Assembly (NCBI RefSeq): GCF_008000935.1
Contig: NZ_CP042831.1
Location: 3,906,001-3,970,000 of the forward strand
Direction of reading: 5' to 3'
Origin: Flavobacterium alkalisoli
GTDB lineage: Bacteria; Bacteroidota; Bacteroidia; Flavobacteriales; Flavobacteriaceae
DNA length: 64,000 nt
Shown here: positions 19,679-28,867 of the stretch, piece by piece
How the letters are laid out: each line of letters opens with the position of its first letter
How positions within the stretch are numbered: position 1 is the first letter of the stretch
The notes under the pieces: model-generated
Told to the model about the DNA's origin: nothing
Seen by the model: only the letters and a program-made list of their open reading frames with translations
Database searches by the model: none
Program-made: the position numbers and the translations under genes

Positions 19679-21880
19679 TTACAATATAAGCAACCCGTAT
19701 TCGCGTAAAGTGTTTACGGGTTTACTATACCAAAACAGTTCAAAATCTTCCAGCCCTGCATCTTCGTAGTTTTGCTTTACCTGCTGGAATCCTGTTACCT
19801 TATTATCCGGAGTCACTGCTATTTGCTGTAATAATATAACCAACCATTCGCCCTGTTCTTTATTAACCTGAATGGTATAACTCTCCTTTTTATCGTGAAA
19901 AGTAAATGCGGCCAACTCAAAAGTGTGGCCTTTTTTGTTTTTTGTAAAGTAGGATACCGTTGGCTTCCCTCCTATCCATACTACTTTTGCGGTAGGCTTA
20001 ACCGTAAAACTATCTTCCTCATGCAGTACGTTATAAATATAATCGTGTTGCACTTTAGTACGCGGTACCTTAAACTCAAACCAATCCTGTAACGGATAGT
20101 CAAAGCAAATACCGTGCATGTAGTTAAAGAGAGACTTTTTAAGTCCGTAACTGAATTTATCGTGGTTAGTACCTGTTTTATCTATATGTACAATGTCGTT
20201 ATTGGCAAAAGAACCTATGGCTTCAGTTTCCTTTAATACACCAAACTTTTCAGGATACATTCCTACAGGGCTATGGGCTGTCATAGCAAACTGGTGCCAA
20301 AACCCCGACTGTAGTATTCCCAGTTCAAACATTTGCCTAACCATCTCAAGCGAATCTACAGTTTCTTGTGCTGTTTGCGTTGGAAAACCATACATAAGGT
20401 AAGCATGCACCATAATACCGGCTTCGGTAAAATTGCGGGTTACCCTTGCTACCTGAGCCACCGTTACCCCTTTTTGTATCAGTTCCAATAACCTGTCGGA
20501 AGCCACTTCAAGTCCGCCTGAAACCGCTATACAACCGGATGCTTTTAGCAATCGGCATAAATCGGCCGTAAAGCTTTTTTCAAAACGTATGTTAGTCCAC
20601 CAGGTTACTGCCAGTTTCCTTCGGATAATCTCTAAAGCCACTTCACGCATTAAGGCAGGAGGTGCAGCCTCATCCACAAAATGGAAACCGTTTTGCCCTG
20701 TTTGTGCTACAAGCTCTTCCATTCTGTCTACCAAAAGCTTTGCGGCAACAGGCTCATAAATTTTTATGTAATCTAATGATATATCACAAAAAGTACACTT
20801 ACCCCAATAACAACCGTGAGCCATGGTCAGTTTATTCCACCTTCCGTCACTCCACATGCGGTGCATAGGGTTTACAATCTCTATAACCGAAATATAGTCG
20901 TCAAGCAGTAAATCAGAATAATCGGGAGTACCTACCTCACTCTGTTTATAATCCCTGCAGGCCGAATTATCAATATAAGTTACCTTTCCGTCTACCAGTG
21001 CAAAAGTGCGCTTAAGTTCATTCAGACTTCTTTTATCTTCAAGATATTCTACAAGGCATTCTACCGGAGCTTCCCCGTCATCCAGCGTAATAAAATCGAA
21101 AAACTCCATTACACGTCCATCCGAAAGCGAACGCAACTCGGTATTCGGGAACCCGCCTCCCATACTGATTTTTACATCAGGAAATATCTTTTTAATGTAC
21201 TGTGCACTCCTGAAAGCTGCATATAAATTGCCGGGGAACGGTACCGAAAAACCAACAAGCACAGGATTAACTTCCCTCATCCTTTCATGAAGGATATCAA
21301 TCAGTAGCTCATCAATATAAGTATAGGGCTGTTGCAGGCTTTCATACAATTCATCAAACGAATTTGCAGAGCGCCCTAACCTTTCGGCATAACGGCTAAA
21401 CCCAAAATGCGGGTCGATGCAGTCTACAATAAGGTCGGATATATCTTCAAGATATAGCGTAGCCAAATGCTTCGCCTTATCCTGAGTTCCCATACTGCCA
21501 AATGCCCAGTCCAATTCTTCAAGCTGTGCAAAACGTGATGCCTCGGGTAAAAAATCTTCCTGACATATCAGGTGCGACAGCGTAGGGTTCTTACCCTGCA
21601 GGAACAGCATTACGGCATCTATGGTTTTAAGGTATTCCTCCTTAAGAGCTATAATACGTTCTGAATTCGGGCTTAGGTTTTCAGCATTTTGTTCTATGCG
21701 GTTAAACAAATCGGTAAGCCCCTGTTTTGAGAAAAGCTTTAAAATTACCTCTATACCCAAATCGGCCTGAAAACAGGATATACCTTTAGTATTAAGGAAT
21801 CCCTTAAGATATGCCGTTGCCGGATAAGGCGTATTTAACTGGGTAAAAGGCGGTGTTATTAAAAATACTTTAGTACTCAA
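19679..21880 (-). CDS. B12-binding-domain radical SAM protein
   Basis: 733 residues. Residues 1-330 hold a B12-binding-like domain (VFLITPPFTQLNTPYPA; GFSVPFPGNLYAA; ISMGGGFPNTELR). The radical SAM cluster motif HGCYWGKCTFCD lies near residues 353-364, and EVASDRLLELIQKGVT and a C-terminal extension follow. The architecture suits a SAM-radical enzyme that modifies a lipid, cofactor or peptide; the substrate is not known. The two neighbouring genes on its strand are far away, so it appears monocistronic. Confidence 0.85.
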   Translation of the reverse strand: MSTKVFLITPPFTQLNTPYPATAYLKGFLNTKGISCFQADLGIEVILKLFSKQGLTDLFNRIEQNAENLSPNSERIIALKEEYLKTIDAVMLFLQGKNPTLSHLICQEDFLPEASRFAQLEELDWAFGSMGTQDKAKHLATLYLEDISDLIVDCIDPHFGFSRYAERLGRSANSFDELYESLQQPYTYIDELLIDILHERMREVNPVLVGFSVPFPGNLYAAFRSAQYIKKIFPDVKISMGGGFPNTELRSLSDGRVMEFFDFITLDDGEAPVECLVEYLEDKRSLNELKRTFALVDGKVTYIDNSACRDYKQSEVGTPDYSDLLLDDYISVIEIVNPMHRMWSDGRWNKLTMAHGCYWGKCTFCDISLDYIKIYEPVAAKLLVDRMEELVAQTGQNGFHFVDEAAPPALMREVALEIIRRKLAVTWWTNIRFEKSFTADLCRLLKASGCIAVSGGLEVASDRLLELIQKGVTVAQVARVTRNFTEAGIMVHAYLMYGFPTQTAQETVDSLEMVRQMFELGILQSGFWHQFAMTAHSPVGMYPEKFGVLKETEAIGSFANNDIVHIDKTGTNHDKFSYGLKKSLFNYMHGICFDYPLQDWFEFKVPRTKVQHDYIYNVLHEEDSFTVKPTAKVVWIGGKPTVSYFTKNKKGHTFELAAFTFHDKKESYTIQVNKEQGEWLVILLQQIAVTPDNKVTGFQQVKQNYEDAGLEDFELFWYSKPVNTLREYGLLIL

Positions 21881-21997
21881 AACAGTAATGGTTTAGCCTG
21901 CTAAAATAGTCGATATTTTTGGGATTTTACAAACATCACTCATATAGAAATATGCATTCATTTTTTCGCTAACTTTACAGGAAAATAATTTACTACA

Positions 21998-23587
21998 ATG
22001 CCGTCAGACTGTATCAGCTTTCAAAGTTCAGGATATTTTACCCCACTAATAACCGATTACCTAAACCAAAAAGAAAACCTGAAGCCGTTATACAACCGCT
22101 TCCCTACCCTGGAAAACTTTAAGCAGCAGGCACTTGAAAAACAGCACAACTACAATAGTGATTTCCGTAATGTTTTAGTAAATGCCCTGCAACAGCAGTA
22201 TGTCGGATTCAACATATCTAACAGTACAAAGCAAAACATTGAGCTACTTAATAAAGACAATACCTTTACCATAACCACAGGCCATCAGTTAAACCTGTTT
22301 ACGGGCCCGCTTTACTTTTTGTATAAAATCGTGAGCACCATAAACCTTAGCAGGCAATTGACTGAAACCTATCCCGAATACAATTTTGTTCCGGTTTACT
22401 GGATGGCTACCGAAGATCATGACTTCGACGAGATTAACTACTTTAACTTTAAGGAAAAGAAAATAAGCTGGAACAGGGAAAGTTCAGGCCCTGTAGGTCG
22501 ATTATCCACTCTTGGACTGGAAGCGGTACTTGAGGTTTTTGAAAAAGAACTTGGCCCCGGAAACAATGCAGCATGGCTAAAAGAGCTGTTTAGGGAAACC
22601 TACATAAAACACAGTAACCTTACCGATGCCACCCGATATCTGGCTAACAGACTTTTTGGCGACACAGGACTGGTAATAGTAGACGGAGACAGCTCAAGTC
22701 TTAAAAAACTGTTTACTCCTCATGTTAAGGAAGAGCTTTTACACCAGACATCGCATACTAAAGTTGCCGAAACAGCACACTTATTAAAAGACTACAATAT
22801 ACAGGTTAACCCAAGGGAAATAAACCTGTTTTATATAGAAGACAACATAAGGGAACGTATTATTTTACAGGACGGCACCTATTATGTAAACAATACCGAA
22901 ATTAAATTTAGCGAGGCAGAAATACTGGCTTTACTGGAGTCGAATCCGGAAAAGTTTAGTCCTAATGTTATTATGCGTCCGCTTTATGAGGAGGTTATAT
23001 TGCCTAACCTGTGCTATATAGGCGGAGGAGGTGAGTTGGCTTACTGGCTGGAGTTAAAAACCTATTTTGAGTCGGCGGGGGTTACCTTTCCTATATTACT
23101 GTTACGTAATTCGGTACTACTTACTACCCAAAAACAGGCCGACAAACTGGACAAGCTAAACCTTACGTGGGGCGATATATTTATGAAACAGCAGGAGCTT
23201 GTTACTAAAAAAACTCAGGAATTCTCGGAACTAGGCCTTGATTTTAGCGAACAGAAAAAGTTTTTAAAACAACAGTTTGCCAAGCTGTATGATATGGCTG
23301 CAAAAACTGACGCTACCTTTACCGGAGCCGTAAAGGCCCAAGAGCTTAAACAACTGAAAGGGCTTGAAAATCTGGAAAAGAAATTGCTTAGGGCAGAAAA
23401 GAAAAACCATGCCGACAAGCTGGAGCGTATAACAGAACTTCAAAATGAGCTTTTCCCGGGCAGAAGCCTGCAGGAACGCAAAGCCAACTTCTCACAATTC
23501 TATCTTGAATTTGACGGCAAGCTTACCGAAAAACTGTTTGCCGACTTAAAGCCTTTGGAGCAGGAGTTTAACATTGTGGTTTTGTAA
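21998..23587 (+). CDS. bshC: Bacillithiol biosynthesis cysteine-adding enzyme BshC
   Basis: 529 residues, normal for the family. TTGHQLNLFTGPLYFLYKI and WMATEDHDFDEI are the BshC signatures, and the C-terminal half has the long coiled-coil characteristic of the family. BshC joins cysteine to glucosaminyl-malate in the last step of bacillithiol synthesis, the main low-molecular-weight thiol of many Bacteroidetes and Firmicutes. The bshA and bshB genes are not in this window. It lies alone between a divergent gene and ndk. Confidence 0.93.
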   Translation: MPSDCISFQSSGYFTPLITDYLNQKENLKPLYNRFPTLENFKQQALEKQHNYNSDFRNVLVNALQQQYVGFNISNSTKQNIELLNKDNTFTITTGHQLNLFTGPLYFLYKIVSTINLSRQLTETYPEYNFVPVYWMATEDHDFDEINYFNFKEKKISWNRESSGPVGRLSTLGLEAVLEVFEKELGPGNNAAWLKELFRETYIKHSNLTDATRYLANRLFGDTGLVIVDGDSSSLKKLFTPHVKEELLHQTSHTKVAETAHLLKDYNIQVNPREINLFYIEDNIRERIILQDGTYYVNNTEIKFSEAEILALLESNPEKFSPNVIMRPLYEEVILPNLCYIGGGGELAYWLELKTYFESAGVTFPILLLRNSVLLTTQKQADKLDKLNLTWGDIFMKQQELVTKKTQEFSELGLDFSEQKKFLKQQFAKLYDMAAKTDATFTGAVKAQELKQLKGLENLEKKLLRAEKKNHADKLERITELQNELFPGRSLQERKANFSQFYLEFDGKLTEKLFADLKPLEQEFNIVVL

Positions 23588-23640
23588 AAAAGAATAAAAA
23601 AACATTAATAATTTATTAAAGTTATTAATGTAAAAACCAC

Positions 23641-23649
23641 TACTTTTGC
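23641..23649 (+). promoter_or_regulatory. ndk -7 promoter box TACTTTTGC
   Basis: Exact TAnnTTTGC match ending 18 bases before the ndk ATG. Confidence 0.7.
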
Positions 23650-23667
23650 AGCAAATTTAAAAAGACT

Positions 23668-24087
23668 ATGGCAACAAACAGGACATTTACAATGATTAAG
23701 CCGGATGCTGTTGAAAAAGGACACATCGGTGGTATTTTATCTATGATAACTGAAGCTGGCTTCAGAATCGTTTCTCTAAAATTAACTCAACTTACTTTAG
23801 CTGATGCTCAGGCATTTTATGCCGTACACAAAGAAAGACCTTTCTTTGGTGAGCTTGTTGAGTTCATGACAAGAGGACCTATCGTAGCTGCTATCCTTGA
23901 GAAAGAAAATGCTGTTGAAGATTTCAGAGCTCTAATTGGTGCTACTAACCCTGCTGATGCTGCTGAAGGTACAATCCGTAAAAAATATGCTACATCTGTA
24001 GGTGAAAATGCGGTTCACGGTTCAGACAGCGATGAGAACGCTGCTATCGAGAGCAACTTCCACTTTGCAGGAAGAGAGCAGTTCTAA
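23668..24087 (+). CDS. ndk: Nucleoside diphosphate kinase
   Basis: 139 residues. Lys 11 in [14 protein letters not shown], the [15 protein letters not shown] region and the active-site NAVHGSDS with phospho-acceptor His 117 are intact. It transfers the gamma phosphate between nucleoside tri- and diphosphates to balance NTP pools. Full length for the family. It has its own promoter and a strong terminator. Confidence 0.97.
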   Translation: MATNRTFTMIKPDAVEKGHIGGILSMITEAGFRIVSLKLTQLTLADAQAFYAVHKERPFFGELVEFMTRGPIVAAILEKENAVEDFRALIGATNPADAAEGTIRKKYATSVGENAVHGSDSDENAAIESNFHFAGREQF

Positions 24088-24110
24088 GAATATAATCCCG
24101 AACTGAAATA

Positions 24111-24143
24111 AAAAAGGCTGTCTATAAATAGACAGCCTTTTTC
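24111..24143. terminator. Bidirectional terminator after ndk
   Basis: A 14-bp perfect stem (AAAAAGGCTGTCTA with TAGACAGCCTTTTT) around TAAA. It has A and T tracts on both sides and can serve ndk and the convergent DciA-like gene. Confidence 0.93.
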
Positions 24144-24214
24144 CATTTCGACGAATGGAGAAATCTCAAAATTTGACGTAGATTTCTCGACTACATTGCA
24201 TTGCGCTCGAAATG
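24144..24214. repeat. REP-like palindromic intergenic element
   Basis: Nested inverted repeats: an outer pair CATTTCGA (24144-24151) with TCGAAATG (24207-24214) and an inner pair GAGAAATCT (24158-24166) with AGATTTCTC (24180-24188). The ATTTCGA...GGAGAAATCTC wording matches a family of dispersed palindromes common in flavobacterial intergenic regions (recalled, not searched). It lies between convergent genes, the usual place for such elements. Confidence 0.7.
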
Positions 24215-24227
24215 AAAAAACATTTAT

Positions 24228-24524
24228 TTATCTTAAAACAACTTCCTTTACTACTTCCCTACCCAGTTCTTCATTAATCATCTTCACTATCTTTTCCTTT
24301 CCAAAACTTAGCTCTTCGCGCAAAACTGCCGAAGTCAGCGCCACATAAAGTGTAGTACCTTTCAGCATAATTTCACTGGTATAATTATTTACCCCGTTAC
24401 CCATAAGATTTTTCCATGCATCACGCACATCAATCTTATCCATACCTTTTTGCAGGTTATTCTTCTGGATAATTTCTTTAAGCACATCACCTAGTGAACT
24501 GTGATCGTTTAACCGTTTTGCCAT
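24228..24524 (-). CDS. DUF721 / DciA-like protein
   Basis: 98 residues with the DUF721 core: KIDVRDAWKNLMGNGVNNYT, the KGTTLYVALTSAVLREELSF strand-helix, and a terminal INEELGREVVKEVVLR. DciA-type proteins load the replicative helicase in bacteria lacking DnaC, but short DUF721 proteins of Bacteroidetes have not all been tested, so the role is inferred. Its ATG overlaps the stop of the upstream lipoprotein gene by one base (TAATG), so the two are translationally coupled. Confidence 0.85.
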   Translation of the reverse strand: MAKRLNDHSSLGDVLKEIIQKNNLQKGMDKIDVRDAWKNLMGNGVNNYTSEIMLKGTTLYVALTSAVLREELSFGKEKIVKMINEELGREVVKEVVLR

Positions 24525-24943
24525 TATTTTATAGTAAAGGGTTCGGGTTTCTGGTAGTGGTATTCTATATCCTGCTCATTTTTCAAAACAAGGTTCTCAT
24601 CGTCAAGCTCAATTATCTGCTCTTTCCATTTAGCATGATCGGTAGTATAATTTATATAAGTCTTTCCGTCTTCTTCACTTAATGCGATCTTTTCTGTCAG
24701 CTCATTGGTTCTGTATGTACCGTCTACCTGAGGCATTACCTTTTGACGGAAACCTTCTTTTCCTTTCAACTCAAAAAAATCTATCGTAGGATTAACCGTG
24801 TATTCTTTTTCTTGTCCATCAGGCATTATAACCTCTTTTATTTCCCAATATCCGTTAAGTTTATACAGATTAGCCTCTTCAATTTTTTGGGAACAGGAAA
24901 CAGTTGCTAATGCCATTAGCAAAAAAAGGCATAGTTTTTTCAT
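24524..24943 (-). CDS. Lipocalin-like lipoprotein
   Basis: 139 residues. The lipobox ATVSC puts the lipidated Cys at residue 17. The mature part starts LNGYWEIKEVIMPDGQEKEY and ends with strands typical of the lipocalin-like DUF family of Bacteroidetes (KIALSEEDGKTYINYTT, VLKNEQDIEYHYQ). It is a membrane-anchored small barrel of unknown ligand. It is the first gene of a two-gene operon with the DciA-like gene. Confidence 0.78.
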   Translation of the reverse strand: MKKLCLFLLMALATVSCSQKIEEANLYKLNGYWEIKEVIMPDGQEKEYTVNPTIDFFELKGKEGFRQKVMPQVDGTYRTNELTEKIALSEEDGKTYINYTTDHAKWKEQIIELDDENLVLKNEQDIEYHYQKPEPFTIK

Positions 24944-24967
24944 GATATCTTTTTGTTTTGGTTAGCA

Positions 24968-24975
24968 CAAATTTA
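24968..24975 (-). promoter_or_regulatory. -7 promoter box TAAATTTG
   Basis: Exact TAnnTTTG on the minus strand, 24 bases before the ATG of the lipocalin-like lipoprotein. Confidence 0.6.
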
Positions 24976-25064
24976 ATCATTTAAAAGTGTCCTCAAATGT
25001 TATAACGGTAGTTTAACGAAAACAAGTATTTAATATCTTTAGCATCAGCTAACAAAAAAATTAT

Positions 25065-26147
25065 ATGAGAAAATTATTTCCTTTACTACTTACAGGTGTC
25101 CTGTTTTTTAGTTGTAGTTCTTCCGATGACAGTAACAATCCGGATACTAGCCCTACCCCTGAAGAAAGCATGTATTTCCCTGACAACAATACCGATGTTT
25201 GGGAAACTACCAGTCCGGCTTCGTTGGGCTGGAATGAAAGTGCCGTACCTGCACTCTTACAATATCTTGAAGAAAAACACAGCAAATCGTTTATGATACT
25301 TGTAAATGGTAAGATTGTAATGGAAAACTATTTTGACGGGCATTCAGCCACTACCCCCTGGTATTGGGCAAGTGCCGGAAAAACCCTTACGTCTACAGTA
25401 ACAGGAATTGCCCAGCAGGAAAATTACATCAATATAAACAACAAAGTATCCGATTATTTAGGCACAGGATGGACAAGTGCTAATTTAGATAAAGAGAACC
25501 TTATAACCTGCAGACACCTGCTTACTATGAGTTCCGGCCTTGACGATTCTCTGGGTGATGATGTTTCTCCAGAAAACCTGCAATACGTAGCCGATGCCGG
25601 CACCCGATGGGCCTACCATAATGTTTATGTAAAACTACAGGATGTTGTGGCACAGGCTACCAACCAAACCTGGAGCGGTTATTTCAATTCCAAACTTAGA
25701 GACCCTATAGGAATGACAGGCGTATGGATAGATAGCGGCGATGACCTTAGTGTTTACTGGAGTACTACACGAAGCATGGCTCGATTTGGCCTTTTAGCAT
25801 TAAATAACGGAAAGTGGAAAGAAACCCAAATAATAAATACAACTTATTTTAACGAGGCTGTAAACACCTCTCAGGATATTAACAAAGGCTACGGTTATTT
25901 ATGGTGGCTTAACGGTAAGCAGAGCTACCACCTGCCGCAAACACAGTTTGAATTTAACGGTAGCATTATCCCTTCCGGGGCTAATGATATGTATATGGCA
26001 TTAGGCAAAAATGACCAGAAGATTTATGTAATACCATCTAAAAAGATGGTGGTAATAAGAATGGGTAATGCAGCCGATGGCGAAAACTTTGCCCTTTCGG
26101 GTTTTGATGATAACCTATGGCAAAAGATAAATGCTGTTATAGAATAA
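25065..26147 (+). CDS. Class C beta-lactamase-family serine hydrolase, lipoprotein
   Basis: 360 residues. The lipobox VLFFSC gives a lipidated Cys 17. The catalytic SxxK motif SAGK is at residues 103-106, with the second motif Y-H-N at 184-186, where penicillin-binding proteins and AmpC-type enzymes have Y-x-N. The LLTMSSGLDD helix is typical of the family. It is probably an envelope peptidase or esterase anchored to a membrane; real beta-lactamase activity is not implied. It shares a bidirectional terminator with the convergent gene. Confidence 0.85.
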   Translation: MRKLFPLLLTGVLFFSCSSSDDSNNPDTSPTPEESMYFPDNNTDVWETTSPASLGWNESAVPALLQYLEEKHSKSFMILVNGKIVMENYFDGHSATTPWYWASAGKTLTSTVTGIAQQENYININNKVSDYLGTGWTSANLDKENLITCRHLLTMSSGLDDSLGDDVSPENLQYVADAGTRWAYHNVYVKLQDVVAQATNQTWSGYFNSKLRDPIGMTGVWIDSGDDLSVYWSTTRSMARFGLLALNNGKWKETQIINTTYFNEAVNTSQDINKGYGYLWWLNGKQSYHLPQTQFEFNGSIIPSGANDMYMALGKNDQKIYVIPSKKMVVIRMGNAADGENFALSGFDDNLWQKINAVIE

Positions 26148-26175
26148 AGAAGCCGCTCAATGAGCGGCTTCTTTA
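26147..26175. terminator. Bidirectional terminator
   Basis: AAGAAGCCGCTC pairs with GAGCGGCTTCTT around a 3-nt loop, with A and T tracts on both sides. It fills the whole gap between convergent genes. Confidence 0.9.
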
Positions 26176-27393
26176 TTAGAATGTATATTTAAAATTCAAT
26201 CCCAGTTTACTGAATTTATAGTTACTGTTATAGTCAACCACTTCTCTCGGAGTATCATATCTTACTTCAAGTCCCATATTTTCTGAAAGGGCATAACCAA
26301 AACCGGCAGTCAGATAAAAATTATGAGCCAGATTATACGTTTGAGTTGAAGCCGTATAATATTCACCTTGAGCATTTGTCGCTAACTGATTCTTGGTTAA
26401 ATCACCAAAAGCAAAGCTCATTCCAAAACCGGCGTCAATAAAAAACCCTTTTTTGTTTTTATTTTCACTTAAAAAATATCTGGGTCCTAAAACAGCGCTA
26501 AAAAAGCTGGCATTAAGAACAGATTGTTCAACAAGCCTGTTTGTATTTGCAAAAGGTGTTATTGTTTCAAGCTCTGTTGCCATTGCATATTCAAGTCTGA
26601 AAAAACCTCCCAAATTACCTGCAGGCATTACAATAACAGCCTCAGCTCCTAAATTAAAACCTATGCTACTGTCATTACCGCTTCCGCCTTGTGTTTTTGT
26701 AGCTAACATATTCATTGTTGGTCCGGCATAACCACTTACCAGCAATTCTATTTTTAATGAGCCTTTATTATCATAAACTTTGTATTGTGAACTTTTACAA
26801 CTATTATAAACTTCAAAAACTTTCTTTAGAGAACTTTCTTTATAAGACAGAGTCCCGAAGTTAACGGAACTGTCTCCACAGTTAACCTCATTATAAAGGG
26901 TTTGCTGGTATTCTTTATTTTCTTTTACTTCATTTCCGTATAAGTACATTTTGTGTACCAGTTGGGTAATTTTTATTTTTTTGGAATCTATCGAATAAAA
27001 ATATTTTTTCTCTTCGTTAAAGTAGCCTGAATATAAAGATGCATCTCCTTCAACAAGTACATTCAGGAAAAGCTCAGTCTTTTCCCACTCAGCCTCTTTA
27101 AAAGTACTATAATATCTTTGAGAATCAGATCTCGACTTATCGACTTTAACTGTTCTTTTTATGAATTTAAACTGATCGCTTATACCATATTCTTTAACTG
27201 TTAAAAATGGTAAAGACTGGTATTCCCCTGTTTCATTTTGCCTGATTTGAATCTTATCAGTTTTTGCAAAATCTGTTGGTTTAAAATAGACATCTATCCT
27301 AGTGTCACTGTTAGTTATATAATAGCCTTTTATATCCTGGCCATAGGAAACCACAGCAATAAGGAATATTGCCAGCAAAGAAAAAAATCTCAT
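26176..27393 (-). CDS. Outer-membrane beta-barrel protein (porin-like, unknown role)
   Basis: 405 residues. A signal peptide ends at SYGQ (residue 19). Residues 20-220 form a soluble region dominated by short strands (YYITNSDTRIDVYFKPTDF). Residues 220-405 look like an eight-strand barrel (GPTMNMLATK, RYFLSENKNKKGFFIDAGFG, NFYLTAGFGYALSENMGLEV) that ends with the aromatic residue of KLGLNFKYTF, as outer-membrane proteins do. The function is unknown. Confidence 0.75.
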   Translation of the reverse strand: MRFFSLLAIFLIAVVSYGQDIKGYYITNSDTRIDVYFKPTDFAKTDKIQIRQNETGEYQSLPFLTVKEYGISDQFKFIKRTVKVDKSRSDSQRYYSTFKEAEWEKTELFLNVLVEGDASLYSGYFNEEKKYFYSIDSKKIKITQLVHKMYLYGNEVKENKEYQQTLYNEVNCGDSSVNFGTLSYKESSLKKVFEVYNSCKSSQYKVYDNKGSLKIELLVSGYAGPTMNMLATKTQGGSGNDSSIGFNLGAEAVIVMPAGNLGGFFRLEYAMATELETITPFANTNRLVEQSVLNASFFSAVLGPRYFLSENKNKKGFFIDAGFGMSFAFGDLTKNQLATNAQGEYYTASTQTYNLAHNFYLTAGFGYALSENMGLEVRYDTPREVVDYNSNYKFSKLGLNFKYTF

Positions 27394-27441
27394 CTTGTAA
27401 GGTGATTAATTTAGTTAGTTAATTGGTTATTGGTAAAAAAT

Positions 27442-28395
27442 TTATTTGAAGAAGGAATCTACAAATTCATACTTGTTAAATACCTGTAAATCCTCAATTC
27501 CTTCACCCACACCAATGTATTTAACCGGTATCTGGAACTGGTCTGAAATACCAATTACCACACCTCCTTTTGCCGTTCCGTCAAGTTTGGTAACGGCAAG
27601 TGAGGTTACCTCTGTTGCAGCAGTAAACTGTTTAGCCTGTTCAAAAGCATTTTGACCTGTAGAACCGTCAAGTACAAGCAACACATCATGAGGTGCATCG
27701 CCCACTACTTTTTGCATTACCCTTTTTACTTTGGTAAGCTCGTTCATCAGGTTTACTTTATTATGAAGCCTTCCGGCTGTATCTATAATAACAACATCAG
27801 CATTTTGCTTAACGGCCGACTGTAACGTATCAAAAGCAACAGAAGCCGGGTCACTACCCATTTGCTGTTTTACGATTGGTACATTTACCCTGTCTGCCCA
27901 TACCTGTAACTGATCTATAGCAGCAGCCCTAAAAGTATCGGCAGCACCAAGCACCACATTGTGCCCGGCTTTTTTAAACTGGTAAGCAAGTTTACCTATA
28001 GTTGTGGTTTTACCCACACCATTTACACCTACCACCATTAGTACATATGGCTTTTTGTCTGCCGGAACTTCAAAATCTGTAGCTTCTCCGGTATTGGTTT
28101 CCGAAAGCAGGCCTGCAATCTCTTCTCTTAATATAGCATTAAGTTCATCTGTACCTAAATATTTATCTTTAGATACGCGCTCTTCTATACGCTCAATAAT
28201 TTTAAGGGTAGTATTTACACCTACATCAGATGATACAAGTATCTCTTCAAGATTATCAAGTACCTCATCATCTACTTTAGATTTACCTGCTACAGCTTTA
28301 GATAACTTAGAGAAAAAAGAAGTTTTAGTTTTCTCAAGACCTTTATCTAAAGTTTCCTTCTTTTCAGAAGAAAATATTTTTTTAAAGAAGTTCAT
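27442..28395 (-). CDS. ftsY: Signal recognition particle receptor FtsY
   Basis: 317 residues. A short N domain is followed by the SRP-type GTPase: G1 GVNGVGKT at 123-130, G2 DTFRAAA, G3 DTAGR, G4 TKLDGTAKGG. There is no long acidic A domain, as usual in Bacteroidetes. FtsY docks ribosome-SRP complexes at the membrane. It follows the ribosomal-protein cluster on the same strand after a terminator. Confidence 0.97.
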   Translation of the reverse strand: MNFFKKIFSSEKKETLDKGLEKTKTSFFSKLSKAVAGKSKVDDEVLDNLEEILVSSDVGVNTTLKIIERIEERVSKDKYLGTDELNAILREEIAGLLSETNTGEATDFEVPADKKPYVLMVVGVNGVGKTTTIGKLAYQFKKAGHNVVLGAADTFRAAAIDQLQVWADRVNVPIVKQQMGSDPASVAFDTLQSAVKQNADVVIIDTAGRLHNKVNLMNELTKVKRVMQKVVGDAPHDVLLVLDGSTGQNAFEQAKQFTAATEVTSLAVTKLDGTAKGGVVIGISDQFQIPVKYIGVGEGIEDLQVFNKYEFVDSFFK

Positions 28396-28431
28396 ATGCT
28401 TTTTTAGTCTCGTTTTTCCTTTGGTAAATAT

Positions 28432-28474
28432 AGAAAATAAAAAAGCTACTCCCGTTACTGAAAGTAGCTTTTCT
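28432..28474 (-). terminator. Terminator of the rpmB-rpmG-bL38 cluster
   Basis: On the minus strand AAGCTACTTT...AGTAGCTTTTTT forms a 9-10-bp stem with a T-rich exit. It separates the ribosomal cluster from ftsY. Confidence 0.8.
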
Positions 28475-28492
28475 ATATATGTTTAGGACTTA

Positions 28493-28645
28493 TTATTTCT
28501 TCTTAAGAAAATCATCCACTAATTCTGGAGCCATTACGCTCTCAACAAAAGTATAAGCACCTGTTTTAGGAGACTTTACCATTTTGATAGCTTTAGTTAG
28601 CCTTTTAGAAGCTGTCTGTAACGATGCTACGGTTTTCTTTGCCAT
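28493..28645 (-). CDS. Bacteroidetes-specific ribosomal protein (DUF4295, bL38-type)
   Basis: 50 residues, starting MAKKTVASLQTASKRLTKAI and ending DDFLKKK. It is basic. It belongs to DUF4295, a short family found next to rpmG and rpmB only in Bacteroidetes. I recall that a cryo-EM structure of the Flavobacterium johnsoniae ribosome revealed an extra large-subunit protein named bL38, and I believe it is this family; that link is from memory. The start lies nine bases after the rpmG stop on the same strand, which puts it in the ribosomal operon. Confidence 0.85.
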   Translation of the reverse strand: MAKKTVASLQTASKRLTKAIKMVKSPKTGAYTFVESVMAPELVDDFLKKK

Positions 28646-28654
28646 GACGTAATA

Positions 28655-28837
28655 TTATTTTATTTCTTTATGAACAGTTACTCTCTTAAGGATAGGATTG
28701 AATTTTTTGATCTCTAACCTGTCCGGAGTGTTTTTCTTATTTTTAGTAGTGATGTATCTTGAAGTTCCTGGTACGCCAGAAGCTTTGTGCTCAGTACACT
28801 CTAAAATTACCTGGATTCTGTTACCTTTCTTTGCCAT
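28655..28837 (-). CDS. rpmG: 50S ribosomal protein L33
   Basis: 60 residues, [20 protein letters not shown] with the bL33 strand pattern and the VTVHKEIK end. It lacks the zinc-ribbon Cys pairs (only one Cys remains), so it is the zinc-free form. It lies between rpmB and the bL38-type gene in the usual Bacteroidetes order. Confidence 0.96.
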   Translation of the reverse strand: MAKKGNRIQVILECTEHKASGVPGTSRYITTKNKKNTPDRLEIKKFNPILKRVTVHKEIK

Positions 28838-28867
28838 CTTGCTATATATTTATTTAGGTACGGATTA

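Noticed and set aside
28004..28486. 160-residue frame opposite ftsY
   Set aside because: It is Ser/Thr-rich shadow coding antisense to a conserved gene, with no promoter or family likeness.
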